From Archangium sp. (GTDB taxonomy: Bacteria; Myxococcota; Myxococcia; Myxococcales; Myxococcaceae), in NCBI GenBank assembly GCA_016793585.1, contig JAEUJR010000023.1, positions 1 to 13,275 of the forward strand: a DNA stretch of 13,275 nucleotides, written 5' to 3'. Positions 1-6,967 of this stretch are shown in pieces (the first letter of the stretch is position 1; each line of letters begins with the position of its first letter). The notes under the pieces were generated by a model. That model was given only the letters and a program-made list of their open reading frames with translations, did no database searches and had not been told where the DNA came from. The translations under genes were made by a program, and so were the position numbers.

Positions 1-356
1 TACAGCTCGCCATCGACCTCGAGCGCGTCGACCGTGCTCTTGAAGTACTTCGAGCGATCGATTCGTTTCGTCGACGGGTCCACGACCTTGAGCCGGTGGA
101 ACTGCCGCAGCCGCTCGTGCGCGAAGATGAAGACGTCGGGCCCTGCCTCGTGCGGAATCGCGCTGGTGAGCTTCGACGAGAACGCGTCGTACGGCACCGA
201 GAGCAGCTCGACCTGAATGCCGGTCTCGGCGGTGAACTTCTTCACCGCGGCTTCGATGGCCTGCTCTTCACCGCCTCGATACGCGTGCCAGAGCTTGAGC
301 GGTTCGGCGGCATGCGCCGTGAGCGCGAACGCGACGGCCAGCCAAGCCCACCGCAT
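1..356 (-). CDS. malE: Maltose/maltodextrin-type ABC transporter substrate-binding protein (5' part, cut by window edge)
   Basis: This is the N-terminal 118 residues of a periplasmic sugar-binding protein that delivers maltodextrins to an ABC importer; the gene continues past the left edge. A signal peptide is visible (MRWAWLAVAFALTAHA, cut near residue 16). The mature part reads KLWHAYRGGEE, then KKFTAETGIQVELL, then AGPDVFIFAHERL at residues 71-83. This matches the MalE family, where E. coli has GPDIIFWAHDRF. The ATG shares one base with the stop of the upstream ATPase (TGATG), so translation is probably coupled. The ligand is inferred from the family resemblance and from the isoamylase, porin and amylase genes nearby. 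Another oligosaccharide of this large family is possible, because only about a quarter of the protein is seen. Confidence 0.85.
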   Translation of the reverse strand, partial: MRWAWLAVAFALTAHAAEPLKLWHAYRGGEEQAIEAAVKKFTAETGIQVELLSVPYDAFSSKLTSAIPHEAGPDVFIFAHERLRQFHRLKVVDPSTKRIDRSKYFKSTVDALEVDGEL

Positions 357-1465
357 CACCGGCGCGCCTCGGGGTGCCGAAGCGCCTTCGCTCCGTCGGC
401 AGTGAAGACGTGAAGAATGTCGCCGTTCGGTTTGACCTTCACGTGCTGCCCGACGTCGACCGGTACGGTGCCATCGAAGCGCGCCGCCATCGGGCCGGCC
501 GCGGTCTTCAAGAACGCGTAGCCATCGAAGCCCAGCCGCTCGACGGCTTCGACTTCTCCAGCGAACGGGCCGTCGTTCGAGATCGTCAGATCCTGCGGGC
601 GCAGGCCGAGCTTCACGTCGCCTGCGGCGTCACCCACTGCGTCGATCGTGAAGCCCTGACCGACCAGCTGCGCGCCTTCTCGCCGCGCATCGAGCAGGTT
701 CATCGAGGGCGACCCCAGGAAGGTGGCGACGAAGGTGTTCTGCGGCCGGTGGTACAGCTCGAGCGGCGGGCCGAGCTGCTGAAGAACGCCCTTGTTGAAC
801 ACCGCCACGCGCGTCGCGAGCGTCATCGCTTCGACCTGATCGTGGGTGACGTAGATCATCGTCACGCCGAGCTGGCGGTGCAGGCGGGCGAGCTCTCCGC
901 GCATCTGCACGCGCAGCGCGGTGTCGAGGTTCGAGAGCGGCTCGTCGAAGAGGAAGAGGCGAGGGCGGCGAACGATCACGCGACCCATGGCGACGCGCTG
1001 ACGCTGCCCACCCGAGAGCGCTTTGGGTTTGCGATCGAGCAGGTGCGAGAGCTCGAGCATCTTCGCGGCTTCGGCCACGCGGGTGTCGATGTCGGCGCGC
1101 GGCACTTTGCGAAGCTCGAGGCCGAAGGCGAGGTTCTCGCGAACCGTCATGTGCGGGTAGAGCGCGTAGCTCTGGAACACCATGCCCACGTCGCGATCGC
1201 GCGGGGGAACGTTGGTGAGCTCCTGCCCGTCCATCACCACCTGGCCCGAGTCGACCTGCTCGAGGCCGGCGATCACCCGCAGCAACGTCGTCTTGCCGCA
1301 GCCCGACGGCCCGACCATCACCAGGAACTCGCCCGGAGCGACCTCGAGATCGACGCCCTTCACGACCGGGTTGTCGCCGTAGCTCTTCTTGATGCCGACC
1401 AGTCGCAGCCCTGACACGTGGCGCACGGTACAGGAGCCCGCACGCGGAGGCGTGGCTTTCTGCAT
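356..1465 (-). CDS. malK: MalK/UgpC-family ABC transporter ATP-binding protein
   Basis: This is the cytoplasmic ATPase of a carbohydrate ABC importer (CUT1 type), 369 residues, the usual length. Visible motifs are Walker A GPSGCGKTT (52-60), Q-loop Gln98 in VFQSYALYPH, signature LSGGQRQR (150-157), Walker B LFLFDEP with D-loop SNLD (170-181), and H-loop His208 in YVTHDQ. The C-terminal third, with GLRPQDL near 287-293, is the regulatory OB/TOBE domain that separates MalK-type ATPases from simple ones. I chose the ATG at 1465 because GGAG on the minus strand (1475-1478) lies nine bases upstream; a GTG at residue 17 has no such site. The next gene, overlapping by one base, encodes the sugar-binding protein. 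MalK-type ATPases often serve several importers, so sugar specificity is inferred from context, and databases might call it UgpC or MsmK. Confidence 0.9.
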   Translation of the reverse strand: MQKATPPRAGSCTVRHVSGLRLVGIKKSYGDNPVVKGVDLEVAPGEFLVMVGPSGCGKTTLLRVIAGLEQVDSGQVVMDGQELTNVPPRDRDVGMVFQSYALYPHMTVRENLAFGLELRKVPRADIDTRVAEAAKMLELSHLLDRKPKALSGGQRQRVAMGRVIVRRPRLFLFDEPLSNLDTALRVQMRGELARLHRQLGVTMIYVTHDQVEAMTLATRVAVFNKGVLQQLGPPLELYHRPQNTFVATFLGSPSMNLLDARREGAQLVGQGFTIDAVGDAAGDVKLGLRPQDLTISNDGPFAGEVEAVERLGFDGYAFLKTAAGPMAARFDGTVPVDVGQHVKVKPNGDILHVFTADGAKALRHPEARR

Positions 1466-1478
1466 GACACGGCGCTCC

Positions 1479-1500
1479 AGCGTTTCGAAACCGAAGCGCT
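1479..1500. promoter_or_regulatory. Imperfect inverted repeat in the divergent malK/protease gap (possible operator)
   Basis: The arms AGCGTTTCG (1479-1487) and CGAAGCGCT (1492-1500) pair at eight of nine positions plus one G-T, around a four-base centre. Inside this lies a perfect 10-bp palindrome, GTTTCGAAAC (1482-1491). The element sits one base beyond the malK ribosome-binding site on the minus strand and about 57 bases before the protease start on the plus strand, so a bound protein could control either gene. LacI-family sugar regulators use CG-centred palindromes of about this size, which makes this a reasonable operator candidate for the importer. No regulator gene is in the window, so this is inference from position and symmetry. 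Confidence 0.35.
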
Positions 1501-1556
1501 CGAGGGTTTCTGATTCTGAAGGCCGTCACCCGCGTGGAGCGCGATACCGTTGGCGC

Positions 1557-2447
1557 ATGCCCAAGCCAGTTGGGCCGGCCCTCGTGCCGGTCATTCCTTC
1601 GACGACCACGCCTTCGAGCCCTGCCGCACCGACCGCGCCTGCGACGCCCACCGCGCCTGCCGGCTGGGGCCCACGACTGCCCGACCCGCAGGTGGCGAAG
1701 AAGCACCGCGACGTGGCGACGTGGGTTCCGACGCAGGGCACGGCGATCAAGAACGGCGTCTCGCCCGATGACGCGCTCCAGGGCTCCCTGGGGAACTGCT
1801 ACCTGGTGTCGGGCCTGTCTTCGCTGGCGAACGTGCAGCCCGACGTCATTCGCAACGCGATTCGCGAGAACGCCGACGGCACGTACACCGTGAAGTTCCA
1901 CAAGGACTCGTTCCTCGGGCTCTTCACTCGTGGCCAGAAGGAACTCGAGATCACGGTCGACGGCGACATGCCGACGAAGGACGGCAAGACGCCGCTCTAC
2001 GCGCACGGCCGCGACGTCGGAGAACTCTGGCCGCTCATCATCGAGAAGGCCTACGCGAAGCTCGACGGCGGCTATCAGCGCGTCGGCGTCGGCGGCAGCC
2101 CCGTCACCATCTGGCAAGCGCTCACGGGAAAATCGGGAGCGATGACGGCGAACGCGGTCGAAGGAGAAGGCTCGCTCTTCCGCAAGATGAAGAACGCGCT
2201 CGACGAGAAGCGGCCCGTCGCCGCGAGCACCGCGCCCTTCCTGAGGGACTACGAAGGCACCGGGCTCGCGAAGGGGCACGTCTATGCGGTGCTCGGGGTG
2301 AGCGAGAAAGACGGCCAGAAGTTCGTGCAGCTGCGCAACCCGTGGGGCCACGGTGAGCCCGCCGGCGACGGCAAAGACGACGGCCAGTTCTCGATGCCGC
2401 TGGCCGAGTTCAAGAAGCAGTTCGCCTTCACGTATTTCGGGGGTTGA
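1557..2447 (+). CDS. Calpain-like (family C2) cysteine protease
   Basis: This is a 296-residue papain-fold protease of the calpain family. The catalytic machinery looks complete: DDALQGSLGNCYLVSGLSSLA (72-91) gives oxyanion Gln75 and nucleophile Cys81; GLAKGHVYAVLGV gives His241; LRNPWGHGE gives Asn261. Other calpain landmarks are DGDMPT (136-140) and LWPLIIEKAYAKLDGGYQ (158-174). The N-terminus (residues 5-36) is a disordered Pro/Ala/Thr-rich linker. I see no signal peptide, membrane segment or calcium-binding C2-like domain, so it is probably cytosolic and of unknown substrate. I chose the ATG at 1557; an upstream extension to 1389 would run antisense into malK and is unusually basic. There is no close ribosome-binding site (GGAG lies 17 bases upstream), but TACCGT at 1545-1550 could be a -10 element for a leaderless transcript. 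A link to sugar uptake is not evident. Confidence 0.9.
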   Translation: MPKPVGPALVPVIPSTTTPSSPAAPTAPATPTAPAGWGPRLPDPQVAKKHRDVATWVPTQGTAIKNGVSPDDALQGSLGNCYLVSGLSSLANVQPDVIRNAIRENADGTYTVKFHKDSFLGLFTRGQKELEITVDGDMPTKDGKTPLYAHGRDVGELWPLIIEKAYAKLDGGYQRVGVGGSPVTIWQALTGKSGAMTANAVEGEGSLFRKMKNALDEKRPVAASTAPFLRDYEGTGLAKGHVYAVLGVSEKDGQKFVQLRNPWGHGEPAGDGKDDGQFSMPLAEFKKQFAFTYFGG

Positions 2448-2474
2448 GCGGGCTGTTTTTGAAAGCAGGCCTTC

Positions 2475-2483
2475 TGCTACAGC
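2475..2483 (+). promoter_or_regulatory. Possible extended -10 promoter element upstream of the isoamylase
   Basis: In the 45-base gap after the protease, TGC followed by TACAGC resembles an extended -10 element, nine bases before the ATG at 2493. TTGAAA at 2459-2464 is too close (13 bases) for a standard -35. The element overlaps a short palindrome, AGCAG-GCCTT-CTGCT (2464-2478), that could be a regulator site. No Shine-Dalgarno sequence precedes the isoamylase start, which fits a very short or absent leader. The call is weak. Confidence 0.25.
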
Positions 2484-2492
2484 TCACCCGCG

Positions 2493-4967
2493 ATGCGTCT
2501 CCTCCAGGTTCTTTTCGCCGGGTTGTTCGTCTTCTCTTGCAGCCCGGGCACCAGCGCGCGGCTGTACCAGACTCAAGACAAGGCGCCGTCGCTCGACGCG
2601 CAGAAGATCGAGAACCTCGAGCACATGGGGCCGACGCTCATCGACAAGGGCGTGAACTTCGCCGTCTACTCCGAGCGGGCTGAGCGCATCGAGCTGCTGC
2701 TCTTCGACAACCCCGAGTCGTCGACGCCCACGCGCCAGTTTCCGATGAAGCGCTTCGGCGACGTGTGGAACCTGTACGTCGAAGGCATCGGCGTCGGGCA
2801 GCACTACGGCTTCATCACCTTCGGCCCGAACTGGACGTACGAGCCCGAGCCCGACGGCGGTGTGTTCGTTCCCGGCACCATCAAGGGCTTCAAGGCCGAC
2901 GTCGACGCCGACGGCAACCGCATGAACCCCAACAAGCTGTTGTGGGACCCGTACAGCAAGGCGATTCACCGCGATCACGACTGGAGCAAGGGCAGCGTCG
3001 CCACCGGCCCCAAGCGCACCGAGTCGACCTACGCGGCCGCCTCGAAGTCGGTCGTCGTGAAGTCGCTCTACGAGTGGAGCGCCAACGAGACCACCTACCG
3101 GCAGAAGCGGCAGAACCAGAGCACCGTCGGCCACCGGTGGAACGATCTCATCGTCTACGAGCTTCACCCGAAGGGCTTCACCGCGAGCCCCGCGTCTGGC
3201 GTCGAACACCCCGGCACCTACCGCGGGCTCGGCGAGAAGGCCGCGTACCTCAAAGAACTCGGCGTGACGGCCATTCACATCATGCCGCCCTTCGAGAAGC
3301 CGAGCGACGGCGGCTACTGGGGCTACTCCACGTTGAGCTTCTTCATCGCCGAGAACACCTACGCGTGGAAACGCGACGGCCACGAGATCATCGACGAGTT
3401 CAAGTGGATGGTGGACCAGCTGCACCAGCACGACATCGAGGTGATGCTCGACGTCGTCTACAACCACACCGGCGAAGGCGGCTTCTGGCGTCAGAAGCTC
3501 GAGTTCGACTTCAACCCCGACCCGTGGGTGACGAACGCGTCGCTCACCAACTTCGACCCCGAAGAGGTCGTCGGTCTCTTCAACATGCGCGGCTTCGACA
3601 ACAACGCGTACTACGGGCTCGATCCCAACAACCGCAAGCAGTACTGGAACAACTCTGGCGTCGGCAACCAGACGCGCGCGAACCACAAGCCGTTTCGCCG
3701 AATGATCATCGACTCGCTCCGTTACTGGGCCGAAGAGATGCACGTCGACGGCTTCCGCTTCGACCTCGCGCCGGTGCTCGGCGAGCGCGACGGCGAGTAC
3801 TGGATCTGGGACGACCCGAAGAACACCGTGCTGCAGGACATCGCCGACGACCCGGTGCTGCAGAAGTACAACACGCGCCTCGTCTCGGAGCCCTGGGCGG
3901 CCGGCGGCTACGATCTCGGCAAGAGCTTCAACGGCCCCAACAACAACGAGTTCGCCAACGGCTTCGGCACGCGCATCGGGTTGTTCCCCAACTCGACGAA
4001 CAAGCCGGGCACGGGATGGGGTGAGTGGAACGGCCGCTTCCGCGACTGGTGGCGCGCGTTCTGGAACGACGACAACTTCCGCCTGAACTCGCGCGAGGTG
4101 AAAGACGGCGGCTTCTTCCTCACCGGCTCGACCGATTGGTACCAGTGGAATGGCCGCAAGCCGTACCACTCGTACAACTTCGTGACGGTGCACGACGGCT
4201 TCACCATGTACGACCTGTTCTCGTACGCGAACAAACAGAACGGCTGCGGCCCGCTGAACCCGATCTGCTGCAGCGAGCCGAACTCGTCGTGGTGCGAGAA
4301 GGTCTCGGGCGAGAGCAACAACCGCTCGCGCGACTGGGGCACCAACGAAGGCATGAAGCGTCAGCTCATGCGCAACACGTACCTCGCGATGATGGTGAGC
4401 CACGGCACGCCGCTCATCTACATGGGCGACGAGTGGCTGCGCACGCAGCTCGGCAACAACAACGCGTACTCGACGCTCGCCGACAATGAGGCCAACTGGA
4501 TGGACTGGGGCACCTACCAGTCGCAAGACCACCGGCACCGCATGTTCGACTTCGTGAAGAACGTCATTCAGTTCCGCAAGGACCACGCCTACGCGTTCGC
4601 GCCGAGCGAGTACGGCAGCACGGGTGAAGGCGCGGCGGCGCCGTTCTCGTGGAAGAGCGCCGGCAACACCGAGCCGCCGAACTGGGGCTCGAAGCAGCTC
4701 ATGCTGCACTACTACGACAAGACGAAGGGCCCCGAGCTCGCCATTCTCATCAACGGCGAGACCTTCGACGTGCCCTTCACGATTCCCGCTGGCCGCACCT
4801 GGAAGCGCGTCATCGACACGCAGGCGTACTGGGACGAGGCGACGACGCTGACGATGCTGAGCTTGCCCGCCCGCAAGTCGAACAACGTCTGGCGTGACAA
4901 CGGCGTCGAGGTCTCGGGCCAGTACACGCTCAAGCCGCGCAGCATGGTGGTTCTCGAGTCGAAGTGA
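2493..4967 (+). CDS. Isoamylase-type glycogen/starch debranching enzyme, lipoprotein
   Basis: This 824-residue GH13 enzyme should hydrolyse alpha-1,6 branch points in starch or glycogen. The N-terminus is a lipoprotein signal ending VFSC with Cys16, so it is probably membrane-anchored outside the cytoplasm. A CBM48-like domain follows (about 45-155, ending NPNKLLWDPYSKAI), then the catalytic barrel (about 215-700) and a C-terminal beta domain. The four GH13 regions are intact: DVVYNH (320-325); VDGFRFDLAPVLG with nucleophile Asp424; LVSEPW with acid/base Glu466; FVTVHDGF with His567-Asp568. The GFRFDLA(x)VLG form is typical of isoamylases and GlgX. Four cysteines (585, 592, 593, 601) lie in a loop after region IV and suit disulfides in an extracytoplasmic protein. 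The lipid anchor and disulfides separate it from cytosolic GlgX and suggest extracellular starch use; exact linkage preference is inferred. Confidence 0.93.
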   Translation: MRLLQVLFAGLFVFSCSPGTSARLYQTQDKAPSLDAQKIENLEHMGPTLIDKGVNFAVYSERAERIELLLFDNPESSTPTRQFPMKRFGDVWNLYVEGIGVGQHYGFITFGPNWTYEPEPDGGVFVPGTIKGFKADVDADGNRMNPNKLLWDPYSKAIHRDHDWSKGSVATGPKRTESTYAAASKSVVVKSLYEWSANETTYRQKRQNQSTVGHRWNDLIVYELHPKGFTASPASGVEHPGTYRGLGEKAAYLKELGVTAIHIMPPFEKPSDGGYWGYSTLSFFIAENTYAWKRDGHEIIDEFKWMVDQLHQHDIEVMLDVVYNHTGEGGFWRQKLEFDFNPDPWVTNASLTNFDPEEVVGLFNMRGFDNNAYYGLDPNNRKQYWNNSGVGNQTRANHKPFRRMIIDSLRYWAEEMHVDGFRFDLAPVLGERDGEYWIWDDPKNTVLQDIADDPVLQKYNTRLVSEPWAAGGYDLGKSFNGPNNNEFANGFGTRIGLFPNSTNKPGTGWGEWNGRFRDWWRAFWNDDNFRLNSREVKDGGFFLTGSTDWYQWNGRKPYHSYNFVTVHDGFTMYDLFSYANKQNGCGPLNPICCSEPNSSWCEKVSGESNNRSRDWGTNEGMKRQLMRNTYLAMMVSHGTPLIYMGDEWLRTQLGNNNAYSTLADNEANWMDWGTYQSQDHRHRMFDFVKNVIQFRKDHAYAFAPSEYGSTGEGAAAPFSWKSAGNTEPPNWGSKQLMLHYYDKTKGPELAILINGETFDVPFTIPAGRTWKRVIDTQAYWDEATTLTMLSLPARKSNNVWRDNGVEVSGQYTLKPRSMVVLESK

Positions 4968-4983
4968 CCCGGTGAAAGAAAAC

Positions 4984-5024
4984 AGTCACAGCAAACGTCA
5001 GCGAAGGCCTGACGCGTTGTGATT
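4984..5024. terminator. Two-part hairpin downstream of the isoamylase (possible terminator or attenuator)
   Basis: TCACAGC (4986-4992) pairs with GTTGTGA (5016-5022), and inside it CGTCAG (4996-5001) pairs with CTGACG (5009-5014) around a seven-base loop; an AAA/C internal loop lies between the stems. Two more weak pairs extend the base. On the plus strand the tail is only ATTTGCG, a poor U-tract. On the minus strand the hairpin is followed by TGTTTTCTTTC, a better U-tract. It may therefore end transcription in either direction, or be part of the leader of the PilZ gene. No minus-strand gene ends here. Confidence 0.4.
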
Positions 5025-5034
5025 TGCGATTCTG

Positions 5035-5080
5035 ATCGTCCTGCGCGAGAAACCGCCCGTCGCAAAGGGGGAAGGACGAT
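5035..5080 (+). promoter_or_regulatory. Leader stem that would mask the PilZ ribosome-binding site
   Basis: ATCGTCCT (5035-5042) and AGGACGAT (5073-5080) are perfect 8-bp inverted repeats, and the right arm contains the AGGA of the Shine-Dalgarno sequence for the ATG at 5084. Between them GCGCG (5043-5047) can pair with CG-t-CGC (5058-5063) with one bulged T. In RNA this would stack into a hairpin that hides the ribosome-binding site, while the purine-rich GGGGGAA beside it could stay exposed. The pairing is read directly; a regulatory role is inferred. It does not match a riboswitch class I know. Confidence 0.4.
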
Positions 5081-5083
5081 TCG

Positions 5084-5434
5084 ATGAGCGTCGAGATCTT
5101 CGTGAGCAAGAGGCCCGGCTACACGCAGGCACGGCGGCACACGCGAGTGCCTGCCTCTTTCCCTGTACGGTTGGTGTCGAGCAGCAGCCTTCGTCTGACC
5201 GACGAAGCGCGTGACGTGAGTGAAGGCGGCGTGTGCGTGGTGACGAAGAACCCGCTGTCGCTGATGACGTTGGTGCCGGTGCGCATGGAGCTTCCCACCG
5301 CGAAGGAGCCGATCGAAGTGCTCGGTCGCGTCATGTGGGCGACGTCTGAGGCGATGGGCTTGCGGTTCGAGCAGCCCGACGTGCGGTTGATGGACTCCAT
5401 CGAGCGGCTGCGCGCGGCGATGCACCGAATCTGA
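5084..5434 (+). CDS. PilZ-domain protein (predicted cyclic di-GMP receptor)
   Basis: This is a small 116-residue protein made almost entirely of one PilZ domain. Both cyclic di-GMP binding motifs are present: RxxxR at Arg17-Arg21 (RRHTR) and DxSxxG at Asp44-Ser46-Gly49 (DVSEGG). The later strands VLGRVMWATSEAMGLRFEQP (79-98) fit the fold. It has no signal peptide or membrane segment, so it is a cytoplasmic single-domain adaptor of the kind common in myxobacteria, where PilZ proteins act on motility and surface polysaccharide. A strong ribosome-binding site (AAGGA, 5072-5076) lies seven bases before the ATG, inside a possible masking stem. It lies between two starch-use genes but its partner cannot be read from the sequence. 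Confidence 0.9.
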   Translation: MSVEIFVSKRPGYTQARRHTRVPASFPVRLVSSSSLRLTDEARDVSEGGVCVVTKNPLSLMTLVPVRMELPTAKEPIEVLGRVMWATSEAMGLRFEQPDVRLMDSIERLRAAMHRI

Positions 5435-5476
5435 AAGCGCGAAAAACCGCCGTCACTGGGCTATCTCGCCTCGTGC

Positions 5477-6967
5477 GTGAATCGTTCCTTCTTCGCTGGC
5501 TTCTTCCTGCTGTCGGCGTTTGCGTTCGCGCAGGCTCCTGACAGCCGCTTCAGCGCTGGTGGTTACTACCGCATCAGCGCGCGCCCCGACTTCCAGGGAG
5601 GCAACGGCCGCCTCGGCTTCTGGAACCTGCACGGGCGCTTGATGAACGAAGGCACCTACGCGGCGCTCGAGATGAAGCTCGATCTGCTGCAGGCGCCGCC
5701 GGGCACGACCGACATCTGGGCCAGCCTGCACGCCCGCGTCGAAGGCGGCACGGTGTCGACGGCCGACCCGCTCAATGGCTTCTTGAACAACTTCCGCATG
5801 AGCCAGCTGTACGCGCGCGCCGGCAACATTCTGGCGCCGAACATCATCTGGCAGCTCGGTACGCAGCAGTTCTTCTTCGGCGACCTTGGGCTCTACGACT
5901 TTCGCCCGGCGCAGCTCTTCGAAGACACCATTGGCCTGTCGGGCCGCTACCAGAGCCAGCACCTCGACGTGTTGCTCACCGTCGGTGACTCGGGTTTCGC
6001 GCAGCGCGGCGCGCAGTACGTGCCGATTCTCACCGCTGGCGGAGCCGTTCGCGTTCACGTGAACGATCACTTCGAGGTCGGAGGCGGCGGGCAGGTGGGC
6101 GTCGAGCCTTTCATCGCCGGCAATCGCTTCTCGTCGTACGTGACGCCGAACGTTCGCTACGAGGACTTCTTGCGTCGCGAAGTGCTGCGCCGGTACCTCG
6201 AAGAGAACCCCGGCATGTTCGATCAGTTCCAGCGGCCGCAGCAGTCGGGCCAGCTGAACACGAGCTGGCGCGCGGTCGGCTACCTTGGCTTTGGCGGCTT
6301 CGGCCCGCTGCGCTGGAACAACTTCTTCGCGCGCTACCAGCGGCTGCACCCGCAGAACTTCTACACCGACTCGTGGAACGGCCAGTCGGTGACGGTCTAC
6401 ACCGCCGACCTCACGCGCGATCGCTACGTGCTGCAGCTGGGCGACGAGGTGCAGCTCAACCTCGTGAAGGACTGGCTCGATCTCGCGGTGGCCGGCATCT
6501 ACGGCACCGATCGCGACTACGCCGACACCATCAGCGCGAGCGAGGCGAACCGGCAGTACATGTCGGTCGTCGGGCGCTTTCAGCTCTACCTGACGCGCGT
6601 GGTGCACGTGCTGCTCGAGACCTCGCTCGCGCAGGAGCGCTCCATCAACGGTAACTTGTTCCGTGGGTCGTTCGACTCGATCTTCCGCTCCGCGGGCGGC
6701 TTGCCTGATTCGCGCGGCCTCGAGTTCGGCGATCAGAACGTGCGCAACACCGTGCAGGTGAAGACGGGCCTGGTGCTGAACCCCACGGGCCGCGGCATCT
6801 ACAACCGGCCGTCGATTCGCCTGCTCTACGGCTTTCAGTACAGCACCATGCACGCCGCCTTCGGCAACGCGTTCGCCGAGCGGCTCGATCAATTCAACGT
6901 CTTCAGCCCGAGCTCGACCATCGCGTGGCATCACCTCATCTCGCTCGAGTCGGAAGGGTGGTTCTGA
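5477..6967 (+). CDS. LamB-like outer-membrane porin (predicted maltodextrin channel)
   Basis: This 496-residue protein has a clear signal peptide (MNRSFFAGFFLLSAFAFAQA, cut near 20) and a mature part dominated by alternating polar/aromatic strands with Gly and Tyr, as in an outer-membrane beta-barrel. It ends in Trp-Phe, the C-terminal aromatic recognised by the BAM assembly machinery. The length of about 476 mature residues suits a maltoporin-type barrel (E. coli LamB is about 420). The start is the GTG at 5477, because it gives a complete signal peptide; no Shine-Dalgarno is visible, but TATCTC (5462-5467) lies nine bases upstream. The stop overlaps the amylase ATG by one base (TGATG), tying it to starch breakdown. 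The sugar specificity is inferred from the neighbours; I recognise the barrel class more surely than the LamB family. Confidence 0.75.
   Translation: MNRSFFAGFFLLSAFAFAQAPDSRFSAGGYYRISARPDFQGGNGRLGFWNLHGRLMNEGTYAALEMKLDLLQAPPGTTDIWASLHARVEGGTVSTADPLNGFLNNFRMSQLYARAGNILAPNIIWQLGTQQFFFGDLGLYDFRPAQLFEDTIGLSGRYQSQHLDVLLTVGDSGFAQRGAQYVPILTAGGAVRVHVNDHFEVGGGGQVGVEPFIAGNRFSSYVTPNVRYEDFLRREVLRRYLEENPGMFDQFQRPQQSGQLNTSWRAVGYLGFGGFGPLRWNNFFARYQRLHPQNFYTDSWNGQSVTVYTADLTRDRYVLQLGDEVQLNLVKDWLDLAVAGIYGTDRDYADTISASEANRQYMSVVGRFQLYLTRVVHVLLETSLAQERSINGNLFRGSFDSIFRSAGGLPDSRGLEFGDQNVRNTVQVKTGLVLNPTGRGIYNRPSIRLLYGFQYSTMHAAFGNAFAERLDQFNVFSPSSTIAWHHLISLESEGWF

Noticed and set aside
1389..1556. Longer protease start adding 56 residues
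   Set aside because: It would overlap the start of malK in antisense and add a basic, family-unlike extension; the ATG at 1557 is preferred.
630..2351. 573-residue minus-strand open frame across malK and the protease
   Set aside because: It overlaps two genes with intact catalytic motifs in other frames and has an Arg-rich shadow composition.
2448..2492. Terminator after the protease
   Set aside because: There is a T-run (2456-2460) but no hairpin directly before it; the only palindrome (2464-2478) follows the T-run.
2484..4709. 741-residue open frame on the minus strand
   Set aside because: It lies wholly antisense to the isoamylase, is rich in Arg/Val/Ala/Leu with no recognisable domain, and is a by-product of GC-biased codons in the real gene.
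4985..5080. Possible cyclic di-GMP (GEMM-I) riboswitch ahead of the PilZ gene
   Set aside because: GCAAAC followed by a small hairpin, and later a CGCAAAG, recall GEMM-I, but the order is wrong: the conserved GACGCAAAGCC after the first hairpin and the CCGGCC segment are missing.
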